64,000 nt of DNA from Clostridia bacterium (GCA_017399405.1 JAFQCT010000010.1:149430-213429), one strand, 5' to 3'. Numbered from the stretch's first letter, positions 16,468-26,579 are shown. Program-made: numbers and translations. Notes: generated by a model from the letters alone, not told the origin.

Positions 16468-16994
16468 TGAATATCTGGCACGATATTGATAGTAGCAGAA
16501 TTACAAGAAAAGACTTTGAAGCAGTTATTGAAATTTCAAAGGGAAGTAAAATGAAATATGAGCTTGATAAAGAAACGGGTCTTCTAAAACTTGACCGTGT
16601 TCTTCATACATCAACTCACTACCCTGCAAACTATGGTTTTATTCCAAAAACTTATGCTGACGATAATGACCCTCTTGATGTGCTTGTGCTTTGCAGTGAA
16701 CAGATTGAGCCAATGGCACTTGTGCGTTGCTACCCAATCGGTGTAATTTCTATGTTTGACGGTGGCCACGCTGACGATAAAATTATTGCAATTCCATTTG
16801 GTGACCCAACTTATAACGAGTATAAAGACATCAGCCAACTTCCAAAGCATATTTTTGATGAGATGATACATTTCTTTACCGTTTATAAAATGCTTGAGAA
16901 TAAAGATACTGCAATAGACGAAGCAAAAGGCGTTCTCGCAGCAATCGACATTATCGATGACGCAATTGAGGGCTATAAAAAGAAATTTGGATAA
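16467..16994 (+). CDS. ppa: Inorganic diphosphatase, family I
   Basis: A 175-residue soluble pyrophosphatase. The metal-binding signature DDNDPLDVLVL is at about 65-75, and KMKYELDKETGLLKLDRVL and YPANYGFIPKT are typical. It hydrolyses PPi to phosphate. It is fused translationally to pncB, so its local role is probably to remove the PPi formed there. Family I enzymes are less common than family II in Clostridia. A strong terminator follows. Confidence 0.94.
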   Translation: MNIWHDIDSSRITRKDFEAVIEISKGSKMKYELDKETGLLKLDRVLHTSTHYPANYGFIPKTYADDNDPLDVLVLCSEQIEPMALVRCYPIGVISMFDGGHADDKIIAIPFGDPTYNEYKDISQLPKHIFDEMIHFFTVYKMLENKDTAIDEAKGVLAAIDIIDDAIEGYKKKFG

Positions 16995-17015
16995 TTAAAC
17001 TTAAATAAAACCACA

Positions 17016-17053
17016 AAAACCACCTTATTCCACGGGGAATAGGGTGGTTTTTT
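17016..17053 (+). terminator. Terminator of pncB-ppa
   Basis: AAACCACCTTATTCC pairs with GGAATAGGGTGGTTT around an ACGG loop, followed by a T-run. Confidence 0.9.
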
Positions 17054-17137
17054 ATGCCTTTTTCGTATTGTGCAAAACTAACAAAACAATTTTGAAAAAT
17101 TTGTAGAAAAATGCACAAAATTATTTTTATGTTTTTA

Positions 17138-17166
17138 TTGATTTTTTTGTTCTCTTATTGTATAAT
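17138..17166 (+). promoter_or_regulatory. Promoter of the dcw cluster (mraZ)
   Basis: TTGATT (17138-17143), 17 bases, TATAAT (17161-17166). The G-rich stretch TTGGTGGGGGAGAAATG just downstream (17174-17190) is where MraZ would be expected to bind, but I see no clear tandem repeats. Confidence 0.7.
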
Positions 17167-17256
17167 AAATGCATTGGTGGGGGAGAAATGCACCCAAATT
17201 ACACTAAAAAGGATAATTAGACAAAAATTAACTAAAGAAAAGGAGTGAACAAAACC

Positions 17257-17664
17257 GTGTTTGTAAGTAATTATTATCATAATCTTGACGCTAAAAACCG
17301 TTTGTTTATTCCTGCTCGTTTCCGTGACCAACTCGGCGAAAGACTTTACATTATGCCGGGTCCTGGTGCTTCTTTGTTTATTTATCCTGAAGAAGATTTC
17401 AATGTGATTGCAGAGCAATACAGACAAAAACACCGTGACCTTGAAGAACAGATGGCGTTTTTTAGTAATGTGTGTGATACAACTATTGATAATCAGGGCA
17501 GAGCAACTCTTGACGCTCGTCATGTTCAGCATGCTGAACTTAAAAAAGAAGTTGCAATAATCGGTAGTGGTCGCAGAATCGTGATTATGCCACTTGAAAA
17601 GTTCAAGATTACTGAAACAACATCAAGTAATGCAATCGACTACTCAACAGATATTGATTGGTAA
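17257..17664 (+). CDS. mraZ: Transcriptional regulator MraZ
   Basis: This 135-residue protein has two SpoVT/AbrB-like halves. The first begins MFVSNYYHNLDAKNRLFIPARFR and the second contains DNQGRATLDARHVQHAELKK. MraZ is the conserved first gene of division clusters and represses its own promoter. The GTG at 17257 is preferred to the GTG at 17245, because the latter is part of the ribosome-binding site AAGGAG and the family normally begins with the YxHNLDxKxR strand. rsmH follows after six bases. Confidence 0.93.
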   Translation: MFVSNYYHNLDAKNRLFIPARFRDQLGERLYIMPGPGASLFIYPEEDFNVIAEQYRQKHRDLEEQMAFFSNVCDTTIDNQGRATLDARHVQHAELKKEVAIIGSGRRIVIMPLEKFKITETTSSNAIDYSTDIDW

Positions 17665-17670
17665 TTAAAT

Positions 17671-18585
17671 ATGGAATTTTCACATATTTCAGTTTTGTTT
17701 GACGAAACAATCGAGTCGCTTAACATTAAATCAGAAGGTTTGTATGTTGACTGTACCTGTGGCGGAGCGGGGCATTCCAAAGCAATCCTCGAACGCATCC
17801 CGGACGGTGTTCTTGTTGCTATTGACCGTGACCCCGACGCCATTCAGGTAATAACAGAGCGTATAGGCTCAATGCCTCAGGTAGAAATAGTCAATGATAA
17901 TTTTAATAATATAAAAGGTATATTAAATGGCAGATTAGCCGACGGAATCCTTGCAGATTTAGGCGTCAGTTCATTCCAACTTGATACTGCCGAAAGAGGT
18001 TTTTCGTTTCATCACGACGCACCACTTGATATGCGAATGAGTAAATCGGGTAAAAGTGCTTATGATGTGGTGAATGGATATACCGAATATGAACTTGCAA
18101 ATATAATTAACCGATATGGTGAAGAAAAGTTTGCAAGGAATATTGCAAAAAATATTGTAAAAGCAAGAAGTCAAAAGAATATAGAAACAACATTGGAGCT
18201 TGCAGAAATTATTAAAGATTCGGTTCCTGCAAAATATCGTCGTGATTCTCACCCTGCAAGAAAAACTTTTCAGGCAATAAGAATTGAGGTTAATGACGAA
18301 CTTTCAACTCTCGCACAAGCAGTTGACGATATGTTTCATAGTCTTAAAGTGGGTGGCAGACTTTCAATAATCACATTCCACTCTCTTGAAGACAGAACAG
18401 TAAAAGAAAAGTTCCGTGAATTTACAATAGGGTGTACTTGCCCTAAAGAATTTCCCGTTTGTGTATGCGGAAAAACACCTGAAGGTAAACTTATAAATAA
18501 AGGTGTTTCGGCAAAACAATCGGAGTTAGATATGAATAATAGAAGTCGAAGTGCAAAACTTCGTACAATCGAAAGATTAAGATAA
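17671..18585 (+). CDS. rsmH: 16S rRNA (cytosine(1402)-N4)-methyltransferase
   Basis: A 304-residue SAM-dependent methyltransferase that modifies the ribosomal P site. It begins FSHISVLFDETIESL and has the SAM-binding loop VDCTCGGAGHSKAIL (about 27-41), AIDRDPDAI, GILADLGVSSFQLDTAERGF and the late motif ITFHSLEDRTVKEKF. Length and order are standard for the family. It sits in its usual place between mraZ and ftsL. Confidence 0.96.
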   Translation: MEFSHISVLFDETIESLNIKSEGLYVDCTCGGAGHSKAILERIPDGVLVAIDRDPDAIQVITERIGSMPQVEIVNDNFNNIKGILNGRLADGILADLGVSSFQLDTAERGFSFHHDAPLDMRMSKSGKSAYDVVNGYTEYELANIINRYGEEKFARNIAKNIVKARSQKNIETTLELAEIIKDSVPAKYRRDSHPARKTFQAIRIEVNDELSTLAQAVDDMFHSLKVGGRLSIITFHSLEDRTVKEKFREFTIGCTCPKEFPVCVCGKTPEGKLINKGVSAKQSELDMNNRSRSAKLRTIERLR

Positions 18586-18624
18586 ATAAAAGTTGTGGAA
18601 GTTTAAGTGAAAGGAAGAAAAAAT

Positions 18625-19143
18625 ATGGCACAGTACAATGCTTACAAGTCATATAACATTGAACAGTTCGAGCCAAGAGTGGTAACGAACAGCAACGCTG
18701 CGCCTAAAATGAAGCCTGCACCACAAAAAACTCCACCACTTAAGGTCGTAAAAAAGGCAAAACCTACTGCAGCACAAGTAAGAACTGAAACACAAATTGC
18801 TGCAAAACAGGCGCGAAAAGCTTTCGCAGTGGCTATGGCAATTCTTATGTTTATGGCAATTGCTATTTATAGCCGAGTTCAGCTTGATGAAATCAATCGT
18901 GATATCAGCAATAAAGAATATGAAATTGAACTTGCACAAAGTGACTCAATTAAATTAAACAATACGCTAAGTGCAATGGTGTCAATGAATAATGTTGAAG
19001 ATTACGCCGCCAATGTACTTGGAATGGTAAAAGTACAAGATTATCAGGTGGTTTATGTTGATTTGTCTTCAAACGATAGCGTAGTAGTTGCTAATGGTGA
19101 ACAGACAGACCAGTCCAATGTAATAAATGCAAATAACAAATAA
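18625..19143 (+). CDS. ftsL: Cell division protein FtsL-like
   Basis: A 172-residue bitopic membrane protein with a basic, Pro- and Lys-rich cytoplasmic part of about 70 residues, one membrane helix (FAVAMAILMFMAIAIYSRVQ) and an extracellular coiled coil (DEINRDISNKEYEIELAQSD) ending in the LGMVKVQDYQVVYVDL strand common to FtsL/DivIC proteins. FtsL links DivIB to the division PBP and FtsW. The ATG at 18625 is used because GAAAGGAAG precedes it; the GTG at 18607 lies before that site. Identity rests mainly on shape and position. Confidence 0.82.
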   Translation: MAQYNAYKSYNIEQFEPRVVTNSNAAPKMKPAPQKTPPLKVVKKAKPTAAQVRTETQIAAKQARKAFAVAMAILMFMAIAIYSRVQLDEINRDISNKEYEIELAQSDSIKLNNTLSAMVSMNNVEDYAANVLGMVKVQDYQVVYVDLSSNDSVVVANGEQTDQSNVINANNK

Positions 19144-19237
19144 TATATTGAATTGAAAGCAAAGGGAGTTGAGAATTCTTGACTCTCGTTGTTTTATTGT
19201 ATGAGGTAATTAGATTTTGCCGAAAGGAGTAGTAAAA

Positions 19238-21454
19238 ATGAACAGAAAACCTACAAAAAGAATGGAATTGCGTTCTCTTATCGCTTTTGGCATATTCTGT
19301 GCTTTTTTACTTTGCCTTGTAGGTAATCTTTTTTGGTTACAGATAATCAACGGTGAAGAATATCGCCTTAAAGCAGAAAAAAATCAGTTAAGTGATACAG
19401 TTGTAAATGCAAATCGTGGCACAATTTATGACTCAAATATGAAAGTGCTTGCTCAAAGTGCGTCTGCGTGGCTTGTGTATATCAATCCATCAAAAATCAA
19501 AACTGACGAGCAAAAAACACTTCTCGTTGACGGATTTGTTGAGATTTTTGACCTTGACCCTGAAACTGTTACTAAAAAAGTAAACCGTAGCGAAAGCGGT
19601 TACGAAAAAATTATAGGTCAGATTGATAACGCACAAAAAGATGCCCTAAAAGAGTATTTGTCAAAACATAAAGACCAGAAACTCAACACTATTGTTGGTA
19701 TCGACCCTGATACAAAACGCTATTATCCTTTAGGCTCATTTGCGTCAACAGTTCTCGGCTTTACAGGTTCAGAAGACACAGGTCGTTCAGGACTTGAACT
19801 TAAATATAACGACATTTTAACAGGTGAGGCAGGTCGAATTATTACCGCTAAAAATGCTTTGTCCGGTGAAATGCCAAATGATTACGAAACTACTTATGAT
19901 GCTGAACAAGGTAAAAGCCTTGTACTTACTATTGATGAAGTAATACAGTATTACCTTGAACAACAGCTTTCTCAGGCAATTGAAGAAACTCAGGCAAAAT
20001 ACGCTTACGGAATTGTTATGGATGTTAAAACGGGTGCAATTCTCGGTATGTCAACAATGCCTGATTACGATTTGAACTCGCCTTATAAAATTTATTCAAA
20101 CTCAGTGCTTGAAGAAATCTCAAAGATTGAAGATTCAGCACAAAAGTCCCAAGCAGAAAGCAACGCACTTTTCTCACAATGGCGTAATAGGGTAGTAAGT
20201 GACTCTTATGAACCGGGTTCAGTATTCAAACTTTTCGTTGCCGCTGCAGGACTTGAAGAGGGTGCAATTACAACAACAAGTACATATAACTGCACAAGTT
20301 CAATAAAGGTTGCAAATTATTATCAGCATTGTTATAACCATAAAGCCCACGGTACACAAACAGTTGCTGAGGCACTTCCTAATTCTTGTAATACATTCTT
20401 TATTACATTAGGACAAAAATTAGGTAAATATACATTCAATAAATACTTTGAAGCATTCGGATTTACAGAAAAAACAGGTGTTGACTTGCCATCAGAGGCA
20501 GCTCCTGCTCCTAATAAAACATATTACACAGTTGACAGAATGGGTATTGCAGAACTTTCATCTGCATCTTTCGGTCAAACTTTCCAAGCAACACCAATTC
20601 AAATGATTACAGCGGTTGCGTCTCTCGGCAACGGTGGTAAACTTATGACACCTTATATCGTTGATAAGGTTCTTGACGAAGACGGCAATATTGTATCTGA
20701 AACCGAACCTAAAGTTAAAAGACAGGTTATTTCAGAAAAAACTGCCGATATTATGTGCGACCTTATGGAACAGGTTGTTGTATGGGGTACTGCAAAGAAT
20801 GCCTATGTTGCAGGCTACCATGTAGCAGGTAAAACAGGTACAAGTGAAAAACTTAATACAGATGACCAATGTATTGCATCGTTCGCAGGCTTTGCTCCTG
20901 CAAATGACCCACAGATTGCAGTTTTAATTGCGGTTGACGAGCCACAGTATTACGCAACAGGTGGTTCGGGTGCTGCTCCCGTAGCAGGCAGAATTTTTGA
21001 AAATATTCTTGCTTATCTCAATATTGACCCACAATACAGCGATAAAGAAATGGCTCAAGCAACTGTTACTGCACCAAACCTTGTTGGTGTTGAATCAGCA
21101 AAAGTTCGTTCAAAAGCAAGTGGATTTACAGTTAAAGTTGTTGGTAGTGGTGAAACAGTAGTTTCACAAATGCCGTCTGCAAATCAATCAATGCCAAAGA
21201 ACGGTGTAATTGTTGTATATACAGAAGAAAATGCAGAAAAACAAACTGCAACAGTACCAAATCTTATAGGTCTTACACTTGCTGACGCAAATCGTTTGGC
21301 AGTAAATTCAGGCTTTAATATTAAGATTGCAGGTACAACTCAGGGTGCAGGTCAAGTGCTTTCATACAAGCAAAGTATTCCTGCCGAAACTACTGCAGAA
21401 TCAGGTGCAATTATTACAGTATATTTCCGTTCAAGTGAAAATGTAACGGACTAA
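19238..21454 (+). CDS. Division transpeptidase, class B penicillin-binding protein with PASTA domains
   Basis: This 738-residue class B PBP crosslinks peptidoglycan at the septum or spore cortex. It has an N-terminal membrane helix (about 15-37), the dimerisation domain (NRGTIYDSNMKVLAQS) and a transpeptidase domain with the nucleophile S328 and K331 (GSVFK), SCN at 383-385 and KTG at 532-534. Two PASTA repeats follow (APNLVGV from about 617 and VPNLIGL from about 680). This is the architecture of SpoVD and of PBP2B, which cannot be told apart here. Only one such gene is in the cluster, where Bacillus has two. The ATG at 19238 follows AAAGGAG. Confidence 0.92.
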   Translation: MNRKPTKRMELRSLIAFGIFCAFLLCLVGNLFWLQIINGEEYRLKAEKNQLSDTVVNANRGTIYDSNMKVLAQSASAWLVYINPSKIKTDEQKTLLVDGFVEIFDLDPETVTKKVNRSESGYEKIIGQIDNAQKDALKEYLSKHKDQKLNTIVGIDPDTKRYYPLGSFASTVLGFTGSEDTGRSGLELKYNDILTGEAGRIITAKNALSGEMPNDYETTYDAEQGKSLVLTIDEVIQYYLEQQLSQAIEETQAKYAYGIVMDVKTGAILGMSTMPDYDLNSPYKIYSNSVLEEISKIEDSAQKSQAESNALFSQWRNRVVSDSYEPGSVFKLFVAAAGLEEGAITTTSTYNCTSSIKVANYYQHCYNHKAHGTQTVAEALPNSCNTFFITLGQKLGKYTFNKYFEAFGFTEKTGVDLPSEAAPAPNKTYYTVDRMGIAELSSASFGQTFQATPIQMITAVASLGNGGKLMTPYIVDKVLDEDGNIVSETEPKVKRQVISEKTADIMCDLMEQVVVWGTAKNAYVAGYHVAGKTGTSEKLNTDDQCIASFAGFAPANDPQIAVLIAVDEPQYYATGGSGAAPVAGRIFENILAYLNIDPQYSDKEMAQATVTAPNLVGVESAKVRSKASGFTVKVVGSGETVVSQMPSANQSMPKNGVIVVYTEENAEKQTATVPNLIGLTLADANRLAVNSGFNIKIAGTTQGAGQVLSYKQSIPAETTAESGAIITVYFRSSENVTD

Positions 21455-21473
21455 TTTAATATGAGGTAAAACA

Positions 21474-22907
21474 ATGAAACTTTCTACTCTTCTTAAGGAT
21501 GTTGAAACGCTTAATGCGTATGAAGATGTGGAAGTTGAAAGAGTAACGGATAACAATAAAGACAATTTAGTAAATGCCTTGTATGTGTGTATTGATGGTA
21601 ATCGTGTTGATGGCCACTCCTTAGCAAAATCTGCTGTTGAAAGCGGTGCGGTGGCAGTATTAACCTCAATTGATTTGGGAATTGCAAATCAGGTTATCGT
21701 TAAAAATACACGACAAGCCTATGCAAAAATATCGGCAAATTTTTATGAAAATCCTGCCAAAAAACTAAAACTCATAGGTGTTACAGGTACAAACGGAAAA
21801 ACATCAACAGCGTTTTTTATTAAGGGTATTCTTGAGATTCTTAGTAAAAAGTGCGGAATAATCGGAACAATAAAAAATGACACGGGTGAAAGTGAACAAA
21901 ATGCTGTTCTCACTACTCCCGAGCCTATGAAATTGCATAAACTGTTTAAGCAAATGGCAGATAATGGTTGCGAATACTGTGTAATGGAGGTCTCATCTCA
22001 AGGCTTACACCAAGAGCGTGTCTGCGGATTGCATTTTCAGGGTGCAGTACTTACGAACATTACTCCCGAACACCTTGATTATCACGGTAATATGCAAAAT
22101 TACATAGATGCCAAACTTCGTCTTTTCAATATGGCAAAATTTGCCTGTATAAATATTGATGATGATAATGTAAAATCAATAAAGGATAAAATTTCTTGCT
22201 CAATCAGTACTGTTTCGGCAATATATAATGAAGCAGATTACACCGCAAAAAACATAGTTTGCACAGAAAATGGTGTTAAATATGAGTTTGTGGGAATGGA
22301 TTGTATTGGTAGAATTGAAATAAAAATCCCCGGCAGATTTACAGTTTATAACTCTTTATGTGCAGTTGCAGTGCTAATTAATATGGGGTTTTCAATAGAT
22401 GATATTTCTAATGCTTGCAAAAATCTTGATTACATAAAGGGCAGAGCCGAAATTATAAAAACACCAAGAAATTTTACCGTTATGATAGATTATGCCCATA
22501 CACCCGACGGACTTGAAAGCGTTCTTAGAAGTGTCCGTGAATTTACAAAAGGCAGAGTAATCACTGTATTTGGTTGCGGTGGTGACCGTGATAAATCAAA
22601 ACGGGCAGAAATGGGCAGAATAGCAGGGGATTTGTCAGACTTGGCAGTTGTCACAAGTGATAACCCAAGAACTGAAAACCCAATACTTATTATCAATGAT
22701 ATTCTTTACGGAATGGAAAAATCAAAATCCCGTATTGCAGTAATTGAAAATCGTCATCAGGCAATTGAATTTGCATTGTCAAAGGCGAGAAAAGGCGATT
22801 TAGTGTTGCTTGCAGGTAAGGGGCACGAAATGTACCAGATTATCGGTAACGAAAAAAAGCCCTTTGACGAAAGAAAAATCGTAAAGGACTATTTCAATAA
22901 ATTTTAG
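21474..22907 (+). CDS. murE: UDP-MurNAc-L-Ala-D-Glu:meso-diaminopimelate ligase
   Basis: A 477-residue Mur ligase that adds the third residue of the stem peptide. The ATP loop GVTGTNGKTSTAFF, the Mur-ligase MEVSSQGLHQER segment and DYAHTPDGLESVLRS are present. The selectivity motif DNPR in VTSDNPRTENP marks it as meso-diaminopimelate-specific rather than lysine-specific. This predicts A1-gamma-type peptidoglycan for the organism. It starts 19 bases after the PBP gene and ends 9 bases before murF. Confidence 0.95.
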   Translation: MKLSTLLKDVETLNAYEDVEVERVTDNNKDNLVNALYVCIDGNRVDGHSLAKSAVESGAVAVLTSIDLGIANQVIVKNTRQAYAKISANFYENPAKKLKLIGVTGTNGKTSTAFFIKGILEILSKKCGIIGTIKNDTGESEQNAVLTTPEPMKLHKLFKQMADNGCEYCVMEVSSQGLHQERVCGLHFQGAVLTNITPEHLDYHGNMQNYIDAKLRLFNMAKFACINIDDDNVKSIKDKISCSISTVSAIYNEADYTAKNIVCTENGVKYEFVGMDCIGRIEIKIPGRFTVYNSLCAVAVLINMGFSIDDISNACKNLDYIKGRAEIIKTPRNFTVMIDYAHTPDGLESVLRSVREFTKGRVITVFGCGGDRDKSKRAEMGRIAGDLSDLAVVTSDNPRTENPILIINDILYGMEKSKSRIAVIENRHQAIEFALSKARKGDLVLLAGKGHEMYQIIGNEKKPFDERKIVKDYFNKF

Positions 22908-22916
22908 GAGAAAACA

Positions 22917-24278
22917 ATGAACTTAAAAGCCAATGAAATTGCAAAAGCATTAGGAACAATTGTAGATTCTCAAAATATAATAAACCGTGTGTCAATTGAT
23001 AGTCGTGATGTTGATGAAAACACTCTCTTTTTCGCAATCAAAGGTGAACGCTTTGACGGTCACGATTTTATAAAAGATGTTGCCGAAAAAGGCGTTGGTG
23101 CAATAGTCAGCCATAAAAAAGTAGAATGTAACGCACCGGTAATCTATGTTAAAGACACAAAAGACGCACTTTTAGATTTCGCATCATATTATAAAAGTAC
23201 ATTCCCTGATTTGTTGCTTATTGCGTTAACAGGTAGCGTGGGCAAAACCACAACCAAAGAAATGGTTGCTTGCGTAATGGAACAAAAGGGTGAAACTCTT
23301 AAAACAGAAGGCAATTTTAATAATGAAATCGGAATGCCAAGAACACTTTTCAGATTAGAAGAAACAACAAAAAATGCAGTAATCGAAATGGGTATGGACG
23401 GTTTTGGTCAAATTTCAGCACTTACAAACTGTGCAAAACCCGATTGTGCAATTATTACTAATATCGGTGTTTCTCATATTGAAATTTTGGGTTCCCGTGA
23501 CGGAATTTTACAAGCAAAACTTGAAATTCTTGAGGGTCTCAAAAAAGGCTCACCCGTATTCTTGAATGGTGATGACGATAAACTTTCTACAGTAAAACTT
23601 GATGATTATAAAGTGATTTTCTTCGGTATCGAAAACAAAGATTGTGATGTGGTCGCAGAAAGTATTGAAGAAAAAGGCTTTACAACAGAGTTTGTTGCAA
23701 TTAAAGGGAATATAAAACAAAAAATAACAATCCCAACAGTTGGTATTCATAATGTCTATAACGCTCTTGTTTCTTTTGCAGTAGGACTTGAATACGGAAT
23801 ATCACCTGAAAATATTGCAAAAGGACTTGAAAGTTATACACCATCGGGTATGCGTCAGCGAATTAAAGAGGTTAAAGGCGTAACATTCATTGAAGATTGT
23901 TATAACGCAAGTCCTGATTCACAAAAAGCAGGTCTTAACTGTCTTTGTAAAATAGCGAAAGGCAGAAAAATTGCAGTACTTGGTGATATGCTTGAAATGG
24001 GTAGCTTTAGCGAACAAGCACACCGAATGGTAGGGGAATATGCAGCACAGTGCGGTGTTGATATTCTTTACACAGTAGGCGAAGAGTCTAAATATATGGC
24101 AGATAGCGGTCTTAAATCGGGAATTCCTAAAGTTCAGAATTTTACTGATAAAGCAGAACTTACAGAGATTCTTATGAATGAACTTCAAGATGGCGATACA
24201 ATTATTTTCAAAGCAAGTCGTGTAATGAAATTAGAAGAAATTTTTGAAAGCATTTATAAACAATGGGATGTTAAATAA
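22917..24278 (+). CDS. murF: UDP-MurNAc-tripeptide:D-Ala-D-Ala ligase
   Basis: A 453-residue Mur ligase for the last cytoplasmic step of the stem peptide. The N-terminal part has SIDSRDVDENTLFFAIKGER, the ATP loop is ALTGSVGKTTTKEMVA (about 102-117), followed by EGNFNNEIGMP, and the C-terminal part has EDCYNASPDS and LGDMLEMG, all typical of MurF. murD, often near here, is absent: mraY comes next. Confidence 0.95.
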   Translation: MNLKANEIAKALGTIVDSQNIINRVSIDSRDVDENTLFFAIKGERFDGHDFIKDVAEKGVGAIVSHKKVECNAPVIYVKDTKDALLDFASYYKSTFPDLLLIALTGSVGKTTTKEMVACVMEQKGETLKTEGNFNNEIGMPRTLFRLEETTKNAVIEMGMDGFGQISALTNCAKPDCAIITNIGVSHIEILGSRDGILQAKLEILEGLKKGSPVFLNGDDDKLSTVKLDDYKVIFFGIENKDCDVVAESIEEKGFTTEFVAIKGNIKQKITIPTVGIHNVYNALVSFAVGLEYGISPENIAKGLESYTPSGMRQRIKEVKGVTFIEDCYNASPDSQKAGLNCLCKIAKGRKIAVLGDMLEMGSFSEQAHRMVGEYAAQCGVDILYTVGEESKYMADSGLKSGIPKVQNFTDKAELTEILMNELQDGDTIIFKASRVMKLEEIFESIYKQWDVK

Positions 24279-24290
24279 GGAGTTGTGGTT

Positions 24291-25322
24291 ATGAATATTT
24301 ATGTAGCATTGGTTATGGCGGCAGTTTTAAGTTTCTTAATAGCGTTTTTATTAGGGTTTGTGCTTATTCCATGGCTTAGAAAATTAAAATTCGGTCAAAC
24401 TATTCTTGATATTGGTCCTGCTTGGCATAAGTCAAAACAGGGTACACCCGTTATGGGTGGTATTATGTTCATTGTCAGCACAATTCTTTCAAGTATCTGT
24501 GTACTTGTAACAGACCACTTTTTAGGTGGAAATCTTTTCGGCAGTGAACACATTTTACCTGATACATTAAAGGTAAAACTTGTAGCAGGTGTAATTCTTG
24601 CAATCGGGCTCGGCCTTGTAGGTTTTGCTGATGACTACATTAAAGTTGTTAAAAAAAGAAATTTAGGTCTTACAGAAATTCAGAAAACTATTCCCCAGGT
24701 AATTCTTATTATCGGTTATCTTTTCACACTTCAACTTAACGGACTTACCTATATGAATATACCATTTGTAGGTGCAGTTGACCTTAAATGGTTCTTCTGG
24801 CTTTTCGGTATTGCAGTAATCTATGGTGCAGTTAATGCAGTAAACTTTACTGATGGTGTTGACGGTCTTTGTGCAAGTGTTACTTCAACAGCAGCAATTG
24901 CATTCTGTATTGCGGCCCTTATGACAAAGTTTATGGGTATCAGCGTTTTAGCAGCAGCCCTTGCAGGTGGTTGCCTTGGATATTTAATTTGGAACTACTA
25001 TCCGTCAAAGGTTATGATGGGTGATACAGGCTCAATGTTCTTGGGCGGTATGGTTGTAGCATTGGCTTATGCAATTGATTGCCCGCTTATTCTTGTTTTC
25101 TTCGGTATTATCTATGTAATTGAAGCACTTTCAGATGTTTTACAGATTGGTTACTTCAAACTTACACACGGTAAGCGTATTTTCAAAATGGCACCAATCC
25201 ATCATCATTTTGAAATGTGTGGTTGGAAAGAACGCAAAATCGTAACAATCTTTTCACTTGTAAATATTTTAGGTTGTGCGGTTGGCTTGGCAATCTATTA
25301 TTACGGAATAATCGACAGATAA
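24291..25322 (+). CDS. mraY: Phospho-MurNAc-pentapeptide translocase
   Basis: A 343-residue membrane enzyme with about ten helices that transfers phospho-MurNAc-pentapeptide to undecaprenyl phosphate, giving lipid I. It carries GTPVMGGIMFI, the Asp pair in LVGFADDYIKV, NAVNFTDGVDGLCAS, MGDTGSMFLGG and the His-rich loop APIHHHFE, which are the family's active-site segments. The ATG at 24291 is chosen over the GTG at 24285 because AAGGAG lies eight bases upstream. Confidence 0.96.
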   Translation: MNIYVALVMAAVLSFLIAFLLGFVLIPWLRKLKFGQTILDIGPAWHKSKQGTPVMGGIMFIVSTILSSICVLVTDHFLGGNLFGSEHILPDTLKVKLVAGVILAIGLGLVGFADDYIKVVKKRNLGLTEIQKTIPQVILIIGYLFTLQLNGLTYMNIPFVGAVDLKWFFWLFGIAVIYGAVNAVNFTDGVDGLCASVTSTAAIAFCIAALMTKFMGISVLAAALAGGCLGYLIWNYYPSKVMMGDTGSMFLGGMVVALAYAIDCPLILVFFGIIYVIEALSDVLQIGYFKLTHGKRIFKMAPIHHHFEMCGWKERKIVTIFSLVNILGCAVGLAIYYYGIIDR

Positions 25323-25354
25323 TTAAATTATAAATAATTTAAGGCGGTGAGAAA

Positions 25355-26575
25355 ATGGCAACAAAAAAGAAAAAAAGTCCTTTAAGTTTCTTGTTTAATA
25401 AAGGTGCTATGGATGTTCCTTTCTTTATAATTCTTATGACTATTGTAACAATAGGTCTTATTATGCTGTTTTCTGCCAGCTATACTTACAGTTATTATTT
25501 CAGAACAAGCAGTACTGAACTTTTCACAAAACAGTTAATTTACTGTGGAATTGGTATATTGGGAATGCTTTTGGTTTCTCGTATCAGATATGAATATTTC
25601 AAAGTATTCTCATTTGTGGTTGCGGGTGTTTCGGTAATTCTTCTTATTATCGTTCGCTTGCTTCCCGATAGCGTTCAACCGGGATTTTACCGTTGGATTG
25701 ACTTAGGATTTATAACATTCCAACCGTCTGAAATCGCAAAGTTAGGTCTTATTATGTTTTTGGCATTCTGCCTTGAACAACACCATAAAGGCGTTGTTGG
25801 CAAAGTGCCAAGTGATTTAGGTGTTTGTCGTTTTGTTGAAAATGCGTCTAATGGCAAATATGTAATTTATAAGTCATTTACAAGCACTATTGCATACGGA
25901 TTTTTCATTTTGCTTTTCGCAGTTCTTGTGCTTATTGAAAACCATGTTTCAGGTGCAGTACTTATGCTCGCTATCGGTGTGATTATGCTGTTCCTTGGCG
26001 AAGTGAAAAACAAGTGGTTTATTGTTGGTGTTGTAGTTGCAGTATTCGCAGTTATTTTGTTTGTAATGAATCCCGATTTGCTTAAAGAATATGCAGGTGA
26101 GCGTATTGTCGCTTGGCTTGATAAAGATTATGAGCCATTAGGTGCTCGTTGGCAGACAAATAACTCACTTTATGCAATCGGTTCAGGCGGATTTTTAGGC
26201 ACAGGACTTGGCCAGTCAAAACAAAAGCATCTTTATGTTTCTGAACCACAGAACGACTTTATTTTCTCAATCGTATGTGAAGAATTAGGTTTTGTAGGTG
26301 CAACTGCAATAATTTTACTTTTTGCACTTTTAGTATATCGTGGCATTAAAATCGGACTTCGTGCAAAAGACCGTTACGGTGCATTACTTGCAATGGGCAT
26401 TGTGTTCCAAGTAGGTGTTCAAGTAGCACTTAATATTGCGGTTGTAAGCGACTTTATTCCTAATACAGGTATTTCACTTCCGTTCTTTTCTTACGGTGGT
26501 ACATCACTTGTTATTCTGCTTTGTGAAATGGGTATAATTCTTTCAATTTCACGAAGTGCAAGAAAGAAGGATTAA
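25355..26575 (+). CDS. ftsW: SEDS-family peptidoglycan polymerase FtsW/SpoVE
   Basis: A 406-residue polytopic protein of the SEDS family. Markers include GLIMLFSAS near the first helix, RWIDLGFITFQPSEIAKLGL, the loop LGARWQTNNSLYAIGSGG, NDFIFSIVCEELGFVG with the conserved Glu, and NTGISLPFFSYGGTSL. SEDS proteins polymerise glycan strands with a partner class B PBP, here the one encoded upstream. Position in the dcw cluster favours FtsW or SpoVE over RodA. Confidence 0.93.
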   Translation: MATKKKKSPLSFLFNKGAMDVPFFIILMTIVTIGLIMLFSASYTYSYYFRTSSTELFTKQLIYCGIGILGMLLVSRIRYEYFKVFSFVVAGVSVILLIIVRLLPDSVQPGFYRWIDLGFITFQPSEIAKLGLIMFLAFCLEQHHKGVVGKVPSDLGVCRFVENASNGKYVIYKSFTSTIAYGFFILLFAVLVLIENHVSGAVLMLAIGVIMLFLGEVKNKWFIVGVVVAVFAVILFVMNPDLLKEYAGERIVAWLDKDYEPLGARWQTNNSLYAIGSGGFLGTGLGQSKQKHLYVSEPQNDFIFSIVCEELGFVGATAIILLFALLVYRGIKIGLRAKDRYGALLAMGIVFQVGVQVALNIAVVSDFIPNTGISLPFFSYGGTSLVILLCEMGIILSISRSARKKD

Positions 26576-26579
26576 GCTT

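Noticed and set aside
17167-17256. Tandem MraZ-binding boxes
   Set aside because: There is a single G-rich stretch only. I could not find the expected spaced repeats, so no operator is annotated.
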